This document shows, piece after piece, positions 6,680 to 14,523 of a stretch of DNA of 24,895 nt. The translations under genes were made by a program, and so were the position numbers. The stretch spans positions 1 through 24,895 of the forward strand of contig DNUE01000018.1 in NCBI GenBank assembly GCA_003508005.1, given 5' to 3'. Within the stretch, counting starts at the first letter, position 1; each line of letters starts with the position of its first letter. Under the pieces are notes generated by a model that did not search any database, was not told the origin of the DNA, and saw only the letters and a program-made list of their open reading frames with translations. The stretch is from Desulfobulbaceae bacterium. GTDB lineage: Bacteria > Desulfobacterota > Desulfobulbia > Desulfobulbales > Desulfobulbaceae.

Positions 6680-7549
6680 ATGGCCTACCAGAACACCAGG
6701 GCGACTCTGCAGAGCAGGGGCCTAGCCCCCCACAAGCGGCTCGGCCAGAATTTCCTGGTGCACCGCCATACCGCCGAACGCATCGTGGCGCTGGCCGCTC
6801 CCGGCGAGGACGACACTGTAGTGGAAGTGGGCGTCGGCCTGGGCGCCCTGACCAACCCTATTGCCGCGCGGGTGCGGCGGGTAATCGGCATCGAGGCGGA
6901 TTCCGGAATCGTGCAGCTGCACCGGGACAAGAACGACCTGGCCGCCAATGTCGAACTGGTGCACGGCGATATCCTGCAGGTCGATCTGGCCGAACTGGCC
7001 GCCCGTTCCGGCGGCAGCCTCAAATTCATTGCCAACCTGCCCTACTCTATTTCCTCGCCCTTTCTCTTCCGGCTGCTGGAGCACCGGGAAAAAACGGCCT
7101 GGGCAGTGGTCATGCTGCAGAAGGAGGTGGCCGAACGCCTGATGGCCTCCCCCGGCACCAGGGAATACGGCATTCCCTCGGTGCTCTTTGCCGGCTGCGC
7201 GACCATCGAGCCCCTGCTGCTGGTTAAGCCGGACGAATTCCATCCCCGGCCGAAAGTCGACTCCCTGGTCATCCGCATCCGTTTTCAGCCTCCACCTCCT
7301 TGCCTGGCCGCGACGGGGCCGGCGGACTGGCCCCTCCTGCAAAAAATTGTCCACAGCTGCTTTGGCCAGCGCCGAAAAACCCTGCGCAACGGGCTGGCGG
7401 CCAGCGGCCTTGTCCCGGACAAAAAACTGCTGGACAGGATCATCGCCCAGGCTGGTCTTAGTCCGACAATCCGGGCGGAACAGCTTTCATTTGCCCAGTT
7501 TTCCGAGCTCGCCCGCTGTCTTGGCGGGCAATTCAAAAATCACCTTTGA
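6680..7549 (+). CDS. rsmA: 16S rRNA (A1518/A1519) dimethyltransferase RsmA/KsgA
   Basis: KsgA dimethylates two adjacent adenosines in the 3'-terminal hairpin of 16S rRNA, using SAM, late in 30S assembly. Diagnostic motifs are HKRLGQNFLVHRHTAERIV near the N-terminus, the SAM-binding VVEVGVGLGALT (about 48-59), GIEAD, the HGDIL segment, and the catalytic NLPYSISSPF. The C-terminal part (FHPRPKVDS, later FGQRRKTLRN) is the small helical rRNA-contacting domain. The length of 289 is slightly above the E. coli enzyme. The ATG lies 3 nt after the DUF2062 stop, implying coupled translation in the tsaD-DUF2062-rsmA run. Confidence 0.97.
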   Translation: MAYQNTRATLQSRGLAPHKRLGQNFLVHRHTAERIVALAAPGEDDTVVEVGVGLGALTNPIAARVRRVIGIEADSGIVQLHRDKNDLAANVELVHGDILQVDLAELAARSGGSLKFIANLPYSISSPFLFRLLEHREKTAWAVVMLQKEVAERLMASPGTREYGIPSVLFAGCATIEPLLLVKPDEFHPRPKVDSLVIRIRFQPPPPCLAATGPADWPLLQKIVHSCFGQRRKTLRNGLAASGLVPDKKLLDRIIAQAGLSPTIRAEQLSFAQFSELARCLGGQFKNHL

Positions 7550-7559
7550 GAGCTGACCT

Positions 7560-8723
7560 ATGCAGAATTTTGTCTGGTTCAACCCCACCAAGATCCTCTT
7601 CGGCAAGGGAACCATCCCCGCCATCGGCCGGGAAACCGCCGCCTGGGGCAAGCGCTGCCTGCTGGTCTATGGCGGCGGCAGCGTAATCAAGAACGGAATC
7701 CTCCATACCGTCGTCACCGCCCTGAAAGATGCCGGCGTCGAGACAATCGAGCACGGCGGGGTCAAATCCAACCCCCTGCTGTCCCATGTCCAGGAGGGAA
7801 TCGCCAAGGCCAAGGCCCACCAGGCCGAAGTGATCGTCGCGGTGGGCGGCGGCAGCGTCCTGGACAGCGGCAAGGCTATCTGCGCCGGCTCCGTGGTTGA
7901 CCATGATGTCTGGAAATTCTTCACCGGCAAGAAGAGCGTGAAGAGCGCCCTGCCCCTGACCACGGTGCTGACCCTTGCCGCGTCAGGCTCAGAGATGAAC
8001 TCGGGTATGGTGATCACCCGGGACGACACCCGGGAGAAATTCGGCTTCGGCAGCCAGCAGCTGTTTCCGAAGGTCTCGATTCTCGACCCGGAGGCCACCT
8101 TCACGGTTCCGCCCGACTATACTGCCTACGGCGCCGTGGACGCCATTGCCCATGTCCTGGAGTTCTACATGACCAAGGAGGACCAGGCCACCCCGGTGCA
8201 GGACCGGATCATGGAGGGTCTCATCGAAAACGCCATGGAGAGCTGCGACCGCTGCCTGGCCGATCCCCGGGATTTCCACGGCCGGGCCGACCTGATGTGG
8301 ACGGCTACCCTGGCCCTGAACGGCCTGACCGGCGCGGGAGTCGGCCGGGCGGGCTTTCCCATGCACATGATCGAGCACTCGCTGAGCGCCCTCTATGACG
8401 TTCCGCACGGAGCGGGCCTGTCGGTGGTGATCCCCGGCTGGCTCCGCTGGCGCGCCCGCACCGACACCGCACGCCTGGAGCAGCTTGGCGGCAGGATATT
8501 TGGCATCAGCGGGATGGACAAGGCAAGCGCTGCCGAAGAGACCGTCGTCAGGCTTGAGCAGTGGTTTGCCCGGGTCAGCAGCCCGATCCGCCTGGCGCAG
8601 CTCGGCATCCCTGCCGCCGATATTCCGGCCATCGCGGCCAATGCGGTCAAGCTGGCCAAAATCTGGCGCCTGGATGGTTATTCGCTGGAAGTGATCGCGG
8701 AGATCCTTCGCCTGTGCGCGTGA
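7560..8723 (+). CDS. Iron-dependent alcohol dehydrogenase (YqhD/butanol dehydrogenase type)
   Basis: A 387-residue group III metal-dependent alcohol dehydrogenase, probably reducing aldehydes with NAD(P)H in the cytoplasm. The N-terminal NFVWFNPTKILFGKGTIPAI is characteristic of the YqhD/BdhA branch. The nucleotide-binding GGGSVLDSGKAI lies at about residues 96-107. Metal ligands are visible as D and H in YGAVDAIAHVLEF (about 190-202) and two His in the MHMIEHSLSA...DVPHGAG region. The gene begins 10 bases after rsmA and is followed by a 229-base gap, so it likely ends that transcription unit. Substrate and cofactor preference cannot be read from the sequence; a role in aldehyde detoxification or fermentative redox balance is inference. 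Confidence 0.92.
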   Translation: MQNFVWFNPTKILFGKGTIPAIGRETAAWGKRCLLVYGGGSVIKNGILHTVVTALKDAGVETIEHGGVKSNPLLSHVQEGIAKAKAHQAEVIVAVGGGSVLDSGKAICAGSVVDHDVWKFFTGKKSVKSALPLTTVLTLAASGSEMNSGMVITRDDTREKFGFGSQQLFPKVSILDPEATFTVPPDYTAYGAVDAIAHVLEFYMTKEDQATPVQDRIMEGLIENAMESCDRCLADPRDFHGRADLMWTATLALNGLTGAGVGRAGFPMHMIEHSLSALYDVPHGAGLSVVIPGWLRWRARTDTARLEQLGGRIFGISGMDKASAAEETVVRLEQWFARVSSPIRLAQLGIPAADIPAIAANAVKLAKIWRLDGYSLEVIAEILRLCA

Positions 8724-8790
8724 ACTCTCGCCCCGGCTGTTGGGATTCGCAGACTCACGGCCAACCTGCACGTTGATTCCGACCCCAAGA

Positions 8791-8806
8791 CCGATAATTT
8801 CATCGG
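8791..8806. repeat. Short hairpin between the dehydrogenase and glgB
   Basis: CCGAT (8791-8795) and ATCGG (8802-8806) form a small stem with a six-base loop 68 bases after the alcohol dehydrogenase stop. It has no U-tract and is too short to call a terminator. Apart from this and the candidate promoter near 8941, I see nothing in the 8724-8994 gap. Confidence 0.25.
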
Positions 8807-8940
8807 AACCACTTTCACCCTCTGTTCGCAATTGGTTAGGCGGTTCATCAAGCCGAATTCAACAATTTCAATTTCTCATCATAGCAATGAAAACATTTGC
8901 GGCCTAAAATTCATGACTTTTTCCCGGTACCGCGATACTA

Positions 8941-8946
8941 TATAAT
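8941..8946 (+). promoter_or_regulatory. Candidate -10 box upstream of glgB
   Basis: A perfect TATAAT lies in an AT-rich run just before the first possible glgB start. No good -35 box is present at the right distance (TTTTTC at 8918-8923), so activation by a regulator or a weak promoter is possible. Transcription from here would start near 8953, at the first in-frame ATG, which favours the second ATG at 8995 as the true start. Confidence 0.45.
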
Positions 8947-8994
8947 ATATTCATGAAAAATATTTCTTCCGATCAAGCAGCGAGAGCATCTTCC

Positions 8995-10923
8995 ATGTCC
9001 AAGAATAAGTATGCCGGCCATCCCCTGCCAGCCGCCTGGCTGACCGATTTCGACAAGCACCTGTTCAACGAGGGCAGCCACGAGCGGGCCTATGAAAAAT
9101 TCGGCGCCCATGCCTTGGCAATGAACGGCAGAGAAGGCGTCGCCTTAGCGGTGTGGGCGCCCAATGCCAGAAAGGTGGCAGTGATCGGCGACTTCAACGG
9201 CTGGAACGGTGATGCGCATGTCATGCACTCCAGCAATGCCGGCATCTGGACCCTCTTTATCCAGGGGCTGCCCGAATGGAGCGTCTACAAGTACCGGATC
9301 ACCGCCGCGGACAGTCAGACCTTCGACAAATCCGATCCCTTCAGTTTTGCCCTGGAGGAAAGGCCGCGCACCGGTTCCCTGGTGGTCAATCTGGACCGCT
9401 ACGAGTGGCACGACGAATCCTGGATGACCACCCGCAAGGAACGCCAAAGCCTGAACAGCCCGCTCTCCATCTACGAGGTGCACCTGGGCTCCTGGCGCAA
9501 GGTGTTTGACGAGCAATGGGGCCGGCGCTATCTGAGCTACCGGGAACTGGCCGACCTCCTCATTCCCTACGTTGTGGAGATGGGCTACACCCACATCGAG
9601 CTGCTACCAATCGCCGAGCACCCCTTTGAGGGTTCCTGGGGCTACCAGGTGCTCGGCTTCTTCGCGCCCACCAGCCGGTTCGGCTCCCCGGAAGACTTCA
9701 TGTTCTTCATCGACCAGTGCCACCGCCACAGCCTGGGGGTCATCCTCGACTGGGTCCCGGCCCACTTTCCCAAGGACGGATCCGGGCTCAATTTCTTCGA
9801 CGGCACTCACCTCTATTCGCACGTGGACCCCCGGCAGGGTGAACACCAGGATTGGGGGACCCTGATCTTCAACTACGGCCGCAACGAGGTCCGCTCCTTC
9901 CTGATCGCCAATGCCCTGTTCTGGCTGGACAAGTACCATATCGACGGCCTGCGCGTTGATGCGGTTGCCTCCATGCTCTACCTGGACTATTCGCGGGAAG
10001 AGGGGCAATGGATCCCCAACCGCTACGGCGGCCGGGAAAACCTGGAGGCCATTTCCTTTCTGCAGAAGACCAACGAGGTGGTGCACGGAGTCTTTCCCGG
10101 CATCCTCACCATCGCCGAGGAGTCCACCGCCTGGCCGATGGTAACGAAGCCTCCCTACCTAGGGGGACTCGGCTTCAACCTGAAATGGAACATGGGCTGG
10201 ATGCATGACACGCTCAGCTACATGCGCCAGGACCCTATATTCCGACGGTTCCAACACAACCAGATGACCTTCGGCATGCTCTATGCCTTTCACGAAAACT
10301 TCATCCTCCCCCTGTCGCACGACGAGGTGGTCCACGGCAAGGGGTCGCTCATCAACAAGATGCCCGGCGACGAATGGCAGAAATTCGCTAACCTGCGCGC
10401 CTACTACGGGTTCATGTGGGGCTATTGCGGCAAGAAGCTCCTGTTCATGGGCTGCGAGTTCGCCCAGTGGCAGGAATGGAACCATGACCTCGGCCTCGAA
10501 TGGGAGGCCCTGGACGCCCCCAACCACCAGGGGATAAAACGCTTCGTCCGCGACCTCAACATGGTCTATCGCAGTGAACCTTCCCTCTATGAAAATGATT
10601 TCGACTGGAACGGGTTCTCCTGGATCGACACCAGCGACAGCGACAACTCGATTTTTTCCTTTATCCGCTATGCCCAGCACCGAGACAATTATCTGATCAT
10701 CGTCTCCAATTTCACGCCGGTGGTCCGCCGTCACTATCGGATCGGGGTCCCCCGCCCCGGCCTGTACCGCGAACTGATCAACAGCGACAAGGACATCTAT
10801 TGGGGCAGCGGCCTGTTCAGGGACGATAATCTCCACACTGTGCCGGAACACGCGCACGGGCATGGTCAGAGCCTGATCCTGACCCTGCCGCCCCTGTCCA
10901 CTGTGTTCCTGAAGCCTGTCTGA
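8995..10923 (+). CDS. glgB: 1,4-alpha-glucan branching enzyme GlgB
   Basis: GlgB cuts alpha-1,4 glucan chains and rejoins them through alpha-1,6 bonds during glycogen synthesis. An N-terminal CBM48-like domain (VWAPNARKVAVIGDFNGWNG) precedes the GH13 barrel. Catalytic residues, numbered from 8995, are the nucleophile D322 (GLRVDAV), the acid/base Glu in AEEST (375-376) and D443 (LSHDEVVHGK). The end is the all-beta C-terminal domain. I choose the ATG at 8995 (642 residues) because GAGAG lies 8 nt upstream and a TATAAT lies about 50 bases upstream. The ATG at 8953 adds 14 residues but has no ribosome site and would be nearly leaderless. No other glycogen genes are in the window, so glgB is detached from a glg operon. 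Confidence 0.96.
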   Translation: MSKNKYAGHPLPAAWLTDFDKHLFNEGSHERAYEKFGAHALAMNGREGVALAVWAPNARKVAVIGDFNGWNGDAHVMHSSNAGIWTLFIQGLPEWSVYKYRITAADSQTFDKSDPFSFALEERPRTGSLVVNLDRYEWHDESWMTTRKERQSLNSPLSIYEVHLGSWRKVFDEQWGRRYLSYRELADLLIPYVVEMGYTHIELLPIAEHPFEGSWGYQVLGFFAPTSRFGSPEDFMFFIDQCHRHSLGVILDWVPAHFPKDGSGLNFFDGTHLYSHVDPRQGEHQDWGTLIFNYGRNEVRSFLIANALFWLDKYHIDGLRVDAVASMLYLDYSREEGQWIPNRYGGRENLEAISFLQKTNEVVHGVFPGILTIAEESTAWPMVTKPPYLGGLGFNLKWNMGWMHDTLSYMRQDPIFRRFQHNQMTFGMLYAFHENFILPLSHDEVVHGKGSLINKMPGDEWQKFANLRAYYGFMWGYCGKKLLFMGCEFAQWQEWNHDLGLEWEALDAPNHQGIKRFVRDLNMVYRSEPSLYENDFDWNGFSWIDTSDSDNSIFSFIRYAQHRDNYLIIVSNFTPVVRRHYRIGVPRPGLYRELINSDKDIYWGSGLFRDDNLHTVPEHAHGHGQSLILTLPPLSTVFLKPV

Positions 10924-10945
10924 CCAAATTTTCGCAGGTAAGCCC

Positions 10946-11833
10946 ATGGCTATTCCCCCCCGCATCATTCTGTTCAGTGCCATCGGGATTATTCTCTACC
11001 TGGGCCTGTCCCTGTATCACGGGCACCAGCTCAAAAAATATCCTCTCCTGGAAAGAAACGGGGGTAAGGTGCTGTCCGGCAGCAGGTCCGAGGAAAAAAA
11101 CTGGGTGCAGGTGTCCACCAGCAAACAGGTCGCTGCTGGACCGGTCCAGCCGCACGGAGCGCCAGGTCAGTTGAATGGCGCGAGCAATGATGCCCCTGCC
11201 GGAATCGCCGGCGGCCGAGGCCAGTCCGCTTCACATCAGGAACAACAGCATACCGCCGAAACAGAAGCGGCGGCAGAGGACCCGCAGGTCCTTCTCGCCG
11301 CCCTGCAGACTGAACTGCTCCATTTGCGCGCCTTTGTCCAGAACAGGGAGGAAAAACTGCAACAAGCCAGCATGCAGCGTGAGAAAATGCGGGAAGAAAA
11401 ACAACAGGCTGTTGAGAATGCCCGCACGTTGCGGGAAGAACTGGCCCCAATCCGAAAAGAGCAGTCACTCCAGATGGCGGAGATCAATCGCCTGCAGATC
11501 GATTTGAAGGAGGCCAGGGCCAGAGCGGCAATCGCCGAAGGCGAACTTGAGCGGGCCCGGCTGAAGGCTGACGCCATGTTCAGATACGGCCAGGAACAGA
11601 ACAGGCTCCTCGCCCCATCCCGGCAGGAGGTGGATATCCTCAAGACCCGCCTGCAGGAGACGAGCGGCAAGCTGCTCGCGGCCGAACAGCAGGTCACAGA
11701 TCTGAACAAGCGGGAAAAACAGCTGCGCAGAGAACTGCATGCCCTGCGCAGCGCCGGCGATGGGGAGGAATCCACTGCGGCGCCGGCCGGGGAGGGGAAA
11801 GGGCCTACGACAGCCGGAGCAGGAGCAGATTGA
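10946..11833 (+). CDS. Membrane-anchored coiled-coil protein of unknown function
   Basis: I do not recognise a named family. The 295-residue protein has one N-terminal membrane helix (about 7-24, IILFSAIGIILYLGLSLY) followed by a basic residue cluster, a low-complexity Gly/Ala/Gln/Ser linker (about 60-105), and a long charged heptad-rich coiled coil (about 110-265, many Glu/Arg/Lys/Gln/Leu). It ends in a flexible Ala/Gly-rich tail. The topology suggests an inner-membrane anchor with a rod-like domain, as in structural or cell-envelope scaffolds. CAGGTAAG lies about 6 nt before the ATG, and the gene follows glgB by 22 bases. Its last 29 bases overlap the convergent DUF445 gene. Confidence 0.75.
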   Translation: MAIPPRIILFSAIGIILYLGLSLYHGHQLKKYPLLERNGGKVLSGSRSEEKNWVQVSTSKQVAAGPVQPHGAPGQLNGASNDAPAGIAGGRGQSASHQEQQHTAETEAAAEDPQVLLAALQTELLHLRAFVQNREEKLQQASMQREKMREEKQQAVENARTLREELAPIRKEQSLQMAEINRLQIDLKEARARAAIAEGELERARLKADAMFRYGQEQNRLLAPSRQEVDILKTRLQETSGKLLAAEQQVTDLNKREKQLRRELHALRSAGDGEESTAAPAGEGKGPTTAGAGAD

Positions 11834-13400
11834 TCAAGCCAAGCAGGAAACCAAGCAGGGCACCGAACAGATTGATGTACTTGAACTGCTCTTCCATGAT
11901 GGACAGGAGCAGACGTTCCAGCCGCAGCAGGTCCAGGGAATCCACCTTGGAGGTGACAATCTGCCTGATATTCAGCGATTCGACAATGCTCGGCACCTCG
12001 CGCAGCAGGATACGGTTGATGGTCAGCGCCGCATAATCCGCTAATCCGGAGCGCACCCCGGCCGGCAGGAGAGTATTCAGCACTCCCACCGGGCGCTTGA
12101 GGAGGGCATCGAACATGCTGTTCAGCATCTTGTCGATGACCTTTGCCGCCCTCTGCGATCGGAGAAGGGCCACGGTTTCCCCGGCAAGCGTATTCGCGAA
12201 TGCGCCAGCGGCCTCACTGTCCAGGAACTGTCCGCTGAGATCGCCGATTTTCCGCTCGCCCTGGCCCAGCATTTCCTCAAAGCTTTCCCTGAACAGGGCG
12301 GCGAGGGATTCCTGCACCCCGGGATTGCGCAGCAGGCCCAGCACCTGCAGCGCGACCTCCCGGCAGACCGAGTCGAGCTGTTCCTCGGCTACCCCCTCCA
12401 AAAACCTGGCCACCTTGGTGTACAGGAACTTCTCGGCCTGCCCGGTCAATACTGCGCTGAAGTGCTGCTGAACCTCCTGATTTTCAACCCAGGCTTGGAC
12501 GTCCCCTTCCCTGCCCGAGAGATACTCGCGAAAGGTCACTTCCAGGCGATCCATGTTCAAGAAACCGCTGGCCATGGCGCCCAGCGGCCCGAGGGAGCCG
12601 ATAAAATTTTCGACAGCGCCGCGGACCAGGAGGATGATTCGCTCCCGCACCGGCGGCTCCCCCAGCATCCGGCCGAGGAGATGCAGTATCTCAGGGGAGC
12701 GCTGCCGAATGGAAGTTAGCAGCAGCTCTTGAAGCGGAGCAGGCAGATAGTCGGCGATGGTCTTGTCCTGCGCCACCGAGTTCCGCAGATTCTCCCGCAG
12801 GTGACCGGCCAGCCACTCACCGGTCCGTTCACCGGCAAGAAGATCGCTGACCAGGGTATCGATGAACCCGTACACTGCCTGCCGCTCGTTCCGTGAGACC
12901 AGCGAGTTCAGGGGACGATCCCCCATCATCCGCAACTGCTCCATCACCGCCCGGGACACCTTGCTCGCAAATTCGTCGCCCTGGATTGAGCGGTGAATCC
13001 CCCTGCGGACCTGGAACTTGAAAGTGCGTACCGCCACCTTCAGGTAGGCCTGAAAACGCTCCGGCACCAGGGATGGGACCGGGCCGAGTTCGCGGGCAAG
13101 GAGTTCATTGACCCAGCTGTCAACCCGGACCCGCAGATGATCCTGGAAGCGCTCTTCAGACAAGGCGCTGCCGATATCCCTGCTGGTGAGCAGATGGGCG
13201 CCGACCATTTCCCCGATGTTTCTGGCCAAGTCATGGCGCTTGGCCGGAATGACCCCTGGGGTCATCGGCACCGGAATGCCGAGGACCCGCCAGCGCTTGA
13301 GCGGCCTGAACAGCATGCGGATGGCCACCTTGTTGGTCAGATAGCCGATGAATGCGCCAAGAAGAGGCGGGCCGGCGTAGGAAAGAAAGAGTGAATTCAT
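11805..13400 (-). CDS. DUF445 family membrane protein
   Basis: The 531-residue product has the DUF445 hallmark N-terminus: a hydrophobic segment with GAFIGYLTNKVAIRMLFRPLK, then the conserved PGVIPAKRHDLARNIGEMVG block. A long, mostly helical middle follows, with DUF445-type repeats of the form ...ERFQDHLRVRVDSWV. The C-terminus ends with a hydrophobic helix (FGALLGFLLGLINLLLLRLS). It is likely an inner-membrane protein with N- and C-terminal anchors; its function is unknown. The start keeps the conserved N-terminal helix although no Shine-Dalgarno sequence is evident (CCACCT precedes ATG). The 3' end overlaps the convergent coiled-coil gene by 29 bases, and a heptameric repeat lies just upstream. 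Confidence 0.9.
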   Translation of the reverse strand: MNSLFLSYAGPPLLGAFIGYLTNKVAIRMLFRPLKRWRVLGIPVPMTPGVIPAKRHDLARNIGEMVGAHLLTSRDIGSALSEERFQDHLRVRVDSWVNELLARELGPVPSLVPERFQAYLKVAVRTFKFQVRRGIHRSIQGDEFASKVSRAVMEQLRMMGDRPLNSLVSRNERQAVYGFIDTLVSDLLAGERTGEWLAGHLRENLRNSVAQDKTIADYLPAPLQELLLTSIRQRSPEILHLLGRMLGEPPVRERIILLVRGAVENFIGSLGPLGAMASGFLNMDRLEVTFREYLSGREGDVQAWVENQEVQQHFSAVLTGQAEKFLYTKVARFLEGVAEEQLDSVCREVALQVLGLLRNPGVQESLAALFRESFEEMLGQGERKIGDLSGQFLDSEAAGAFANTLAGETVALLRSQRAAKVIDKMLNSMFDALLKRPVGVLNTLLPAGVRSGLADYAALTINRILLREVPSIVESLNIRQIVTSKVDSLDLLRLERLLLSIMEEQFKYINLFGALLGFLLGLINLLLLRLS

Positions 13401-13423
13401 AGGTGGTCAGGCTAAGGTTTGTC

Positions 13424-13479
13424 AGGCTGAAGGCTGAAAGTTGAAGGCTGAAGGCTGAAGGTTGCAGGTTGAAGGTCAG
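13424..13479. repeat. Heptameric tandem repeat (eight units of AGGCTGA type)
   Basis: Eight 7-base units run without gaps: AGGCTGA, AGGCTGA, AAGTTGA, AGGCTGA, AGGCTGA, AGGTTGC, AGGTTGA, AGGTCAG. They lie 24 bases before the DUF445 start codon, between two minus-strand genes. Because seven is not a multiple of three, a translated array gives a 7-residue periodic peptide (SAFSLQL-like on the minus strand), a known source of false ORFs. The units vary, so the array is old or recombining slowly. Copy number may differ between strains. Confidence 0.85.
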
Positions 13480-13577
13480 CGGTTCCTCATTAAGCCCACA
13501 GCGCCCACCGCCAACCATTTCCAAATCATCAGGTATTGCACGAACGCGCAGAGCTTGTCCCTAATAGTCTTCAGTCA

Positions 13578-14237
13578 TCAGCCTCTTTGCATCAGCCTGA
13601 GGACATCTAACGGCTGGCCGGCAAGATCTGCCGCACCGCTCGCCAGCAGCTCCTCGGCGGTGCGGAAGCCCCAAAGGGCGCCGACGGCGTGCATCCCCGC
13701 AGAGACTGCGGTCTGCATGTCCGTACCCGTATCTCCGAGATAGAGGAAAGCGGATGGCGGGAGCCCAAGCTTGTCGGCAATATAGAGGGCTCCTGCCGGA
13801 TCAGGCTTCCTGGCCATCCCCGGCCGCTGACCGAGGATCTCCCGAAAACTCCAGGCGTGCAGGTATCTGCTGACGCATAACCGGGTAAAATCATCCGGTT
13901 TGTTAGACAAGACATTGATGGCCAGCCCTTCCTCCTGCAGGGCGGACAGCAGAAACGCCACCCCTTCGTAGAGACGGGTGTGCACGTCCCAGTTGCGGCC
14001 GTAGTCCTCGCGAAAGGCCTCGACCAGGGCTGCCAGTTGCTCCGGGTCACGCCGATCCGGGGGGACGATGCGCTCGATCAGAACCTGCAGTCCGTCGCCG
14101 ACAAAAAAACGGTAGCGGTCCTCCGGATGCACGGGCATACCCGCCGCGGCCAGAACACGGTTGCCGGAAGCCGCCAGGTCATCCAGGGTGTCGAGCAGGG
14201 TCCCATCCAGATCAAAAATAACTGCCTTGTGTTGCAT
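13578..14237 (-). CDS. HAD-family phosphatase, phosphoglycolate phosphatase-like
   Basis: The 219-residue protein is a haloacid dehalogenase-superfamily hydrolase of the Gph type. It has the nucleophile motif FDLDGTLLDT (D9 and D11), a helical cap domain (about 15-85), motif II Ser in NVLSNKPDD (about 112-120), motif III Lys in the MARKPDPAGA segment and the acidic motif IV GDTGTDMQTA. It probably removes phosphate from 2-phosphoglycolate, formed for example in DNA repair, but related sugar phosphatases cannot be excluded. The start is at MQHKAV, where GGATGG lies just upstream; MDGAMQHK four codons earlier is possible. The frame remains open to 14387, but that extension lacks family similarity. 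It is downstream of no close gene and seems to be its own unit. Confidence 0.9.
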   Translation of the reverse strand: MQHKAVIFDLDGTLLDTLDDLAASGNRVLAAAGMPVHPEDRYRFFVGDGLQVLIERIVPPDRRDPEQLAALVEAFREDYGRNWDVHTRLYEGVAFLLSALQEEGLAINVLSNKPDDFTRLCVSRYLHAWSFREILGQRPGMARKPDPAGALYIADKLGLPPSAFLYLGDTGTDMQTAVSAGMHAVGALWGFRTAEELLASGAADLAGQPLDVLRLMQRG

Positions 14238-14439
14238 TGCGCCATCCATGCCAGAGTGATTGAAGACCTGTGAAAATAAAGCACATCCGTTGCCGCGTCC
14301 ACAAAAAAACTCCCTTCCGTTCCCTACCAGATCCATCAATCTTTGCCAATGACGATAAACGCTGATCATCCGCCGCTCTATCTTCAATATACGCCAGAAG
14401 CTGCCGGCATCAGAATCGCACTATGTGCAATTCTGACAA

Positions 14440-14468
14440 TTGACTGGCCTCCTGAGTTTTTTTATTGT
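14440..14468 (+). promoter_or_regulatory. Candidate promoter of the cooC-ftsEX-envC operon
   Basis: TTGACT (14440-14445, 5/6) and TATTGT (14463-14468, 4/6) are separated by 17 bases. Transcription would begin near 14475, giving a leader of about 50 nt to the cooC-like ATG at 14524, which is preceded by AGGAAAAAC. A 19-bp palindrome lies immediately over the predicted start site. Confidence 0.5.
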
Positions 14469-14471
14469 ATA

Positions 14472-14490
14472 TTCTGAATATTATACAGAA
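14472..14490. promoter_or_regulatory. Palindromic operator candidate overlapping the transcription start
   Basis: TTCTGAATATTATACAGAA is a near-perfect 19-bp dyad: outer arms TTCTG and CAGAA match exactly, and only positions 6 and 14 plus the central base break symmetry. Its position over the predicted start of transcription fits a repressor site. The arms do not match the FNR (TTGAT-N4-ATCAA), CRP or CooA consensus, so I do not name a regulator. Confidence 0.45.
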
Positions 14491-14523
14491 ACTGCTGCGG
14501 AACACCCCTTTTCAGGAAAAACA

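Noticed and set aside
7989..8831. Minus-strand 280-codon frame opposite the alcohol dehydrogenase
   Set aside because: The plus-strand gene carries all metal and nucleotide-binding motifs; the antisense frame shows none.
13231..13524. Minus-strand 97-codon frame covering the heptameric repeat and the start of the DUF445 gene
   Set aside because: Its sequence is the translation of the 7-base repeat (SAFSLQLSAFSL-type periodicity) followed by the DUF445 gene read out of frame; such repeat-derived peptides are typical false ORFs.
14472..14490. FNR, CRP or CooA box upstream of the cooC-like gene
   Set aside because: The arms TTCTG/CAGAA and the 9-base spacing do not match these consensus sites, so the regulator is left unnamed.
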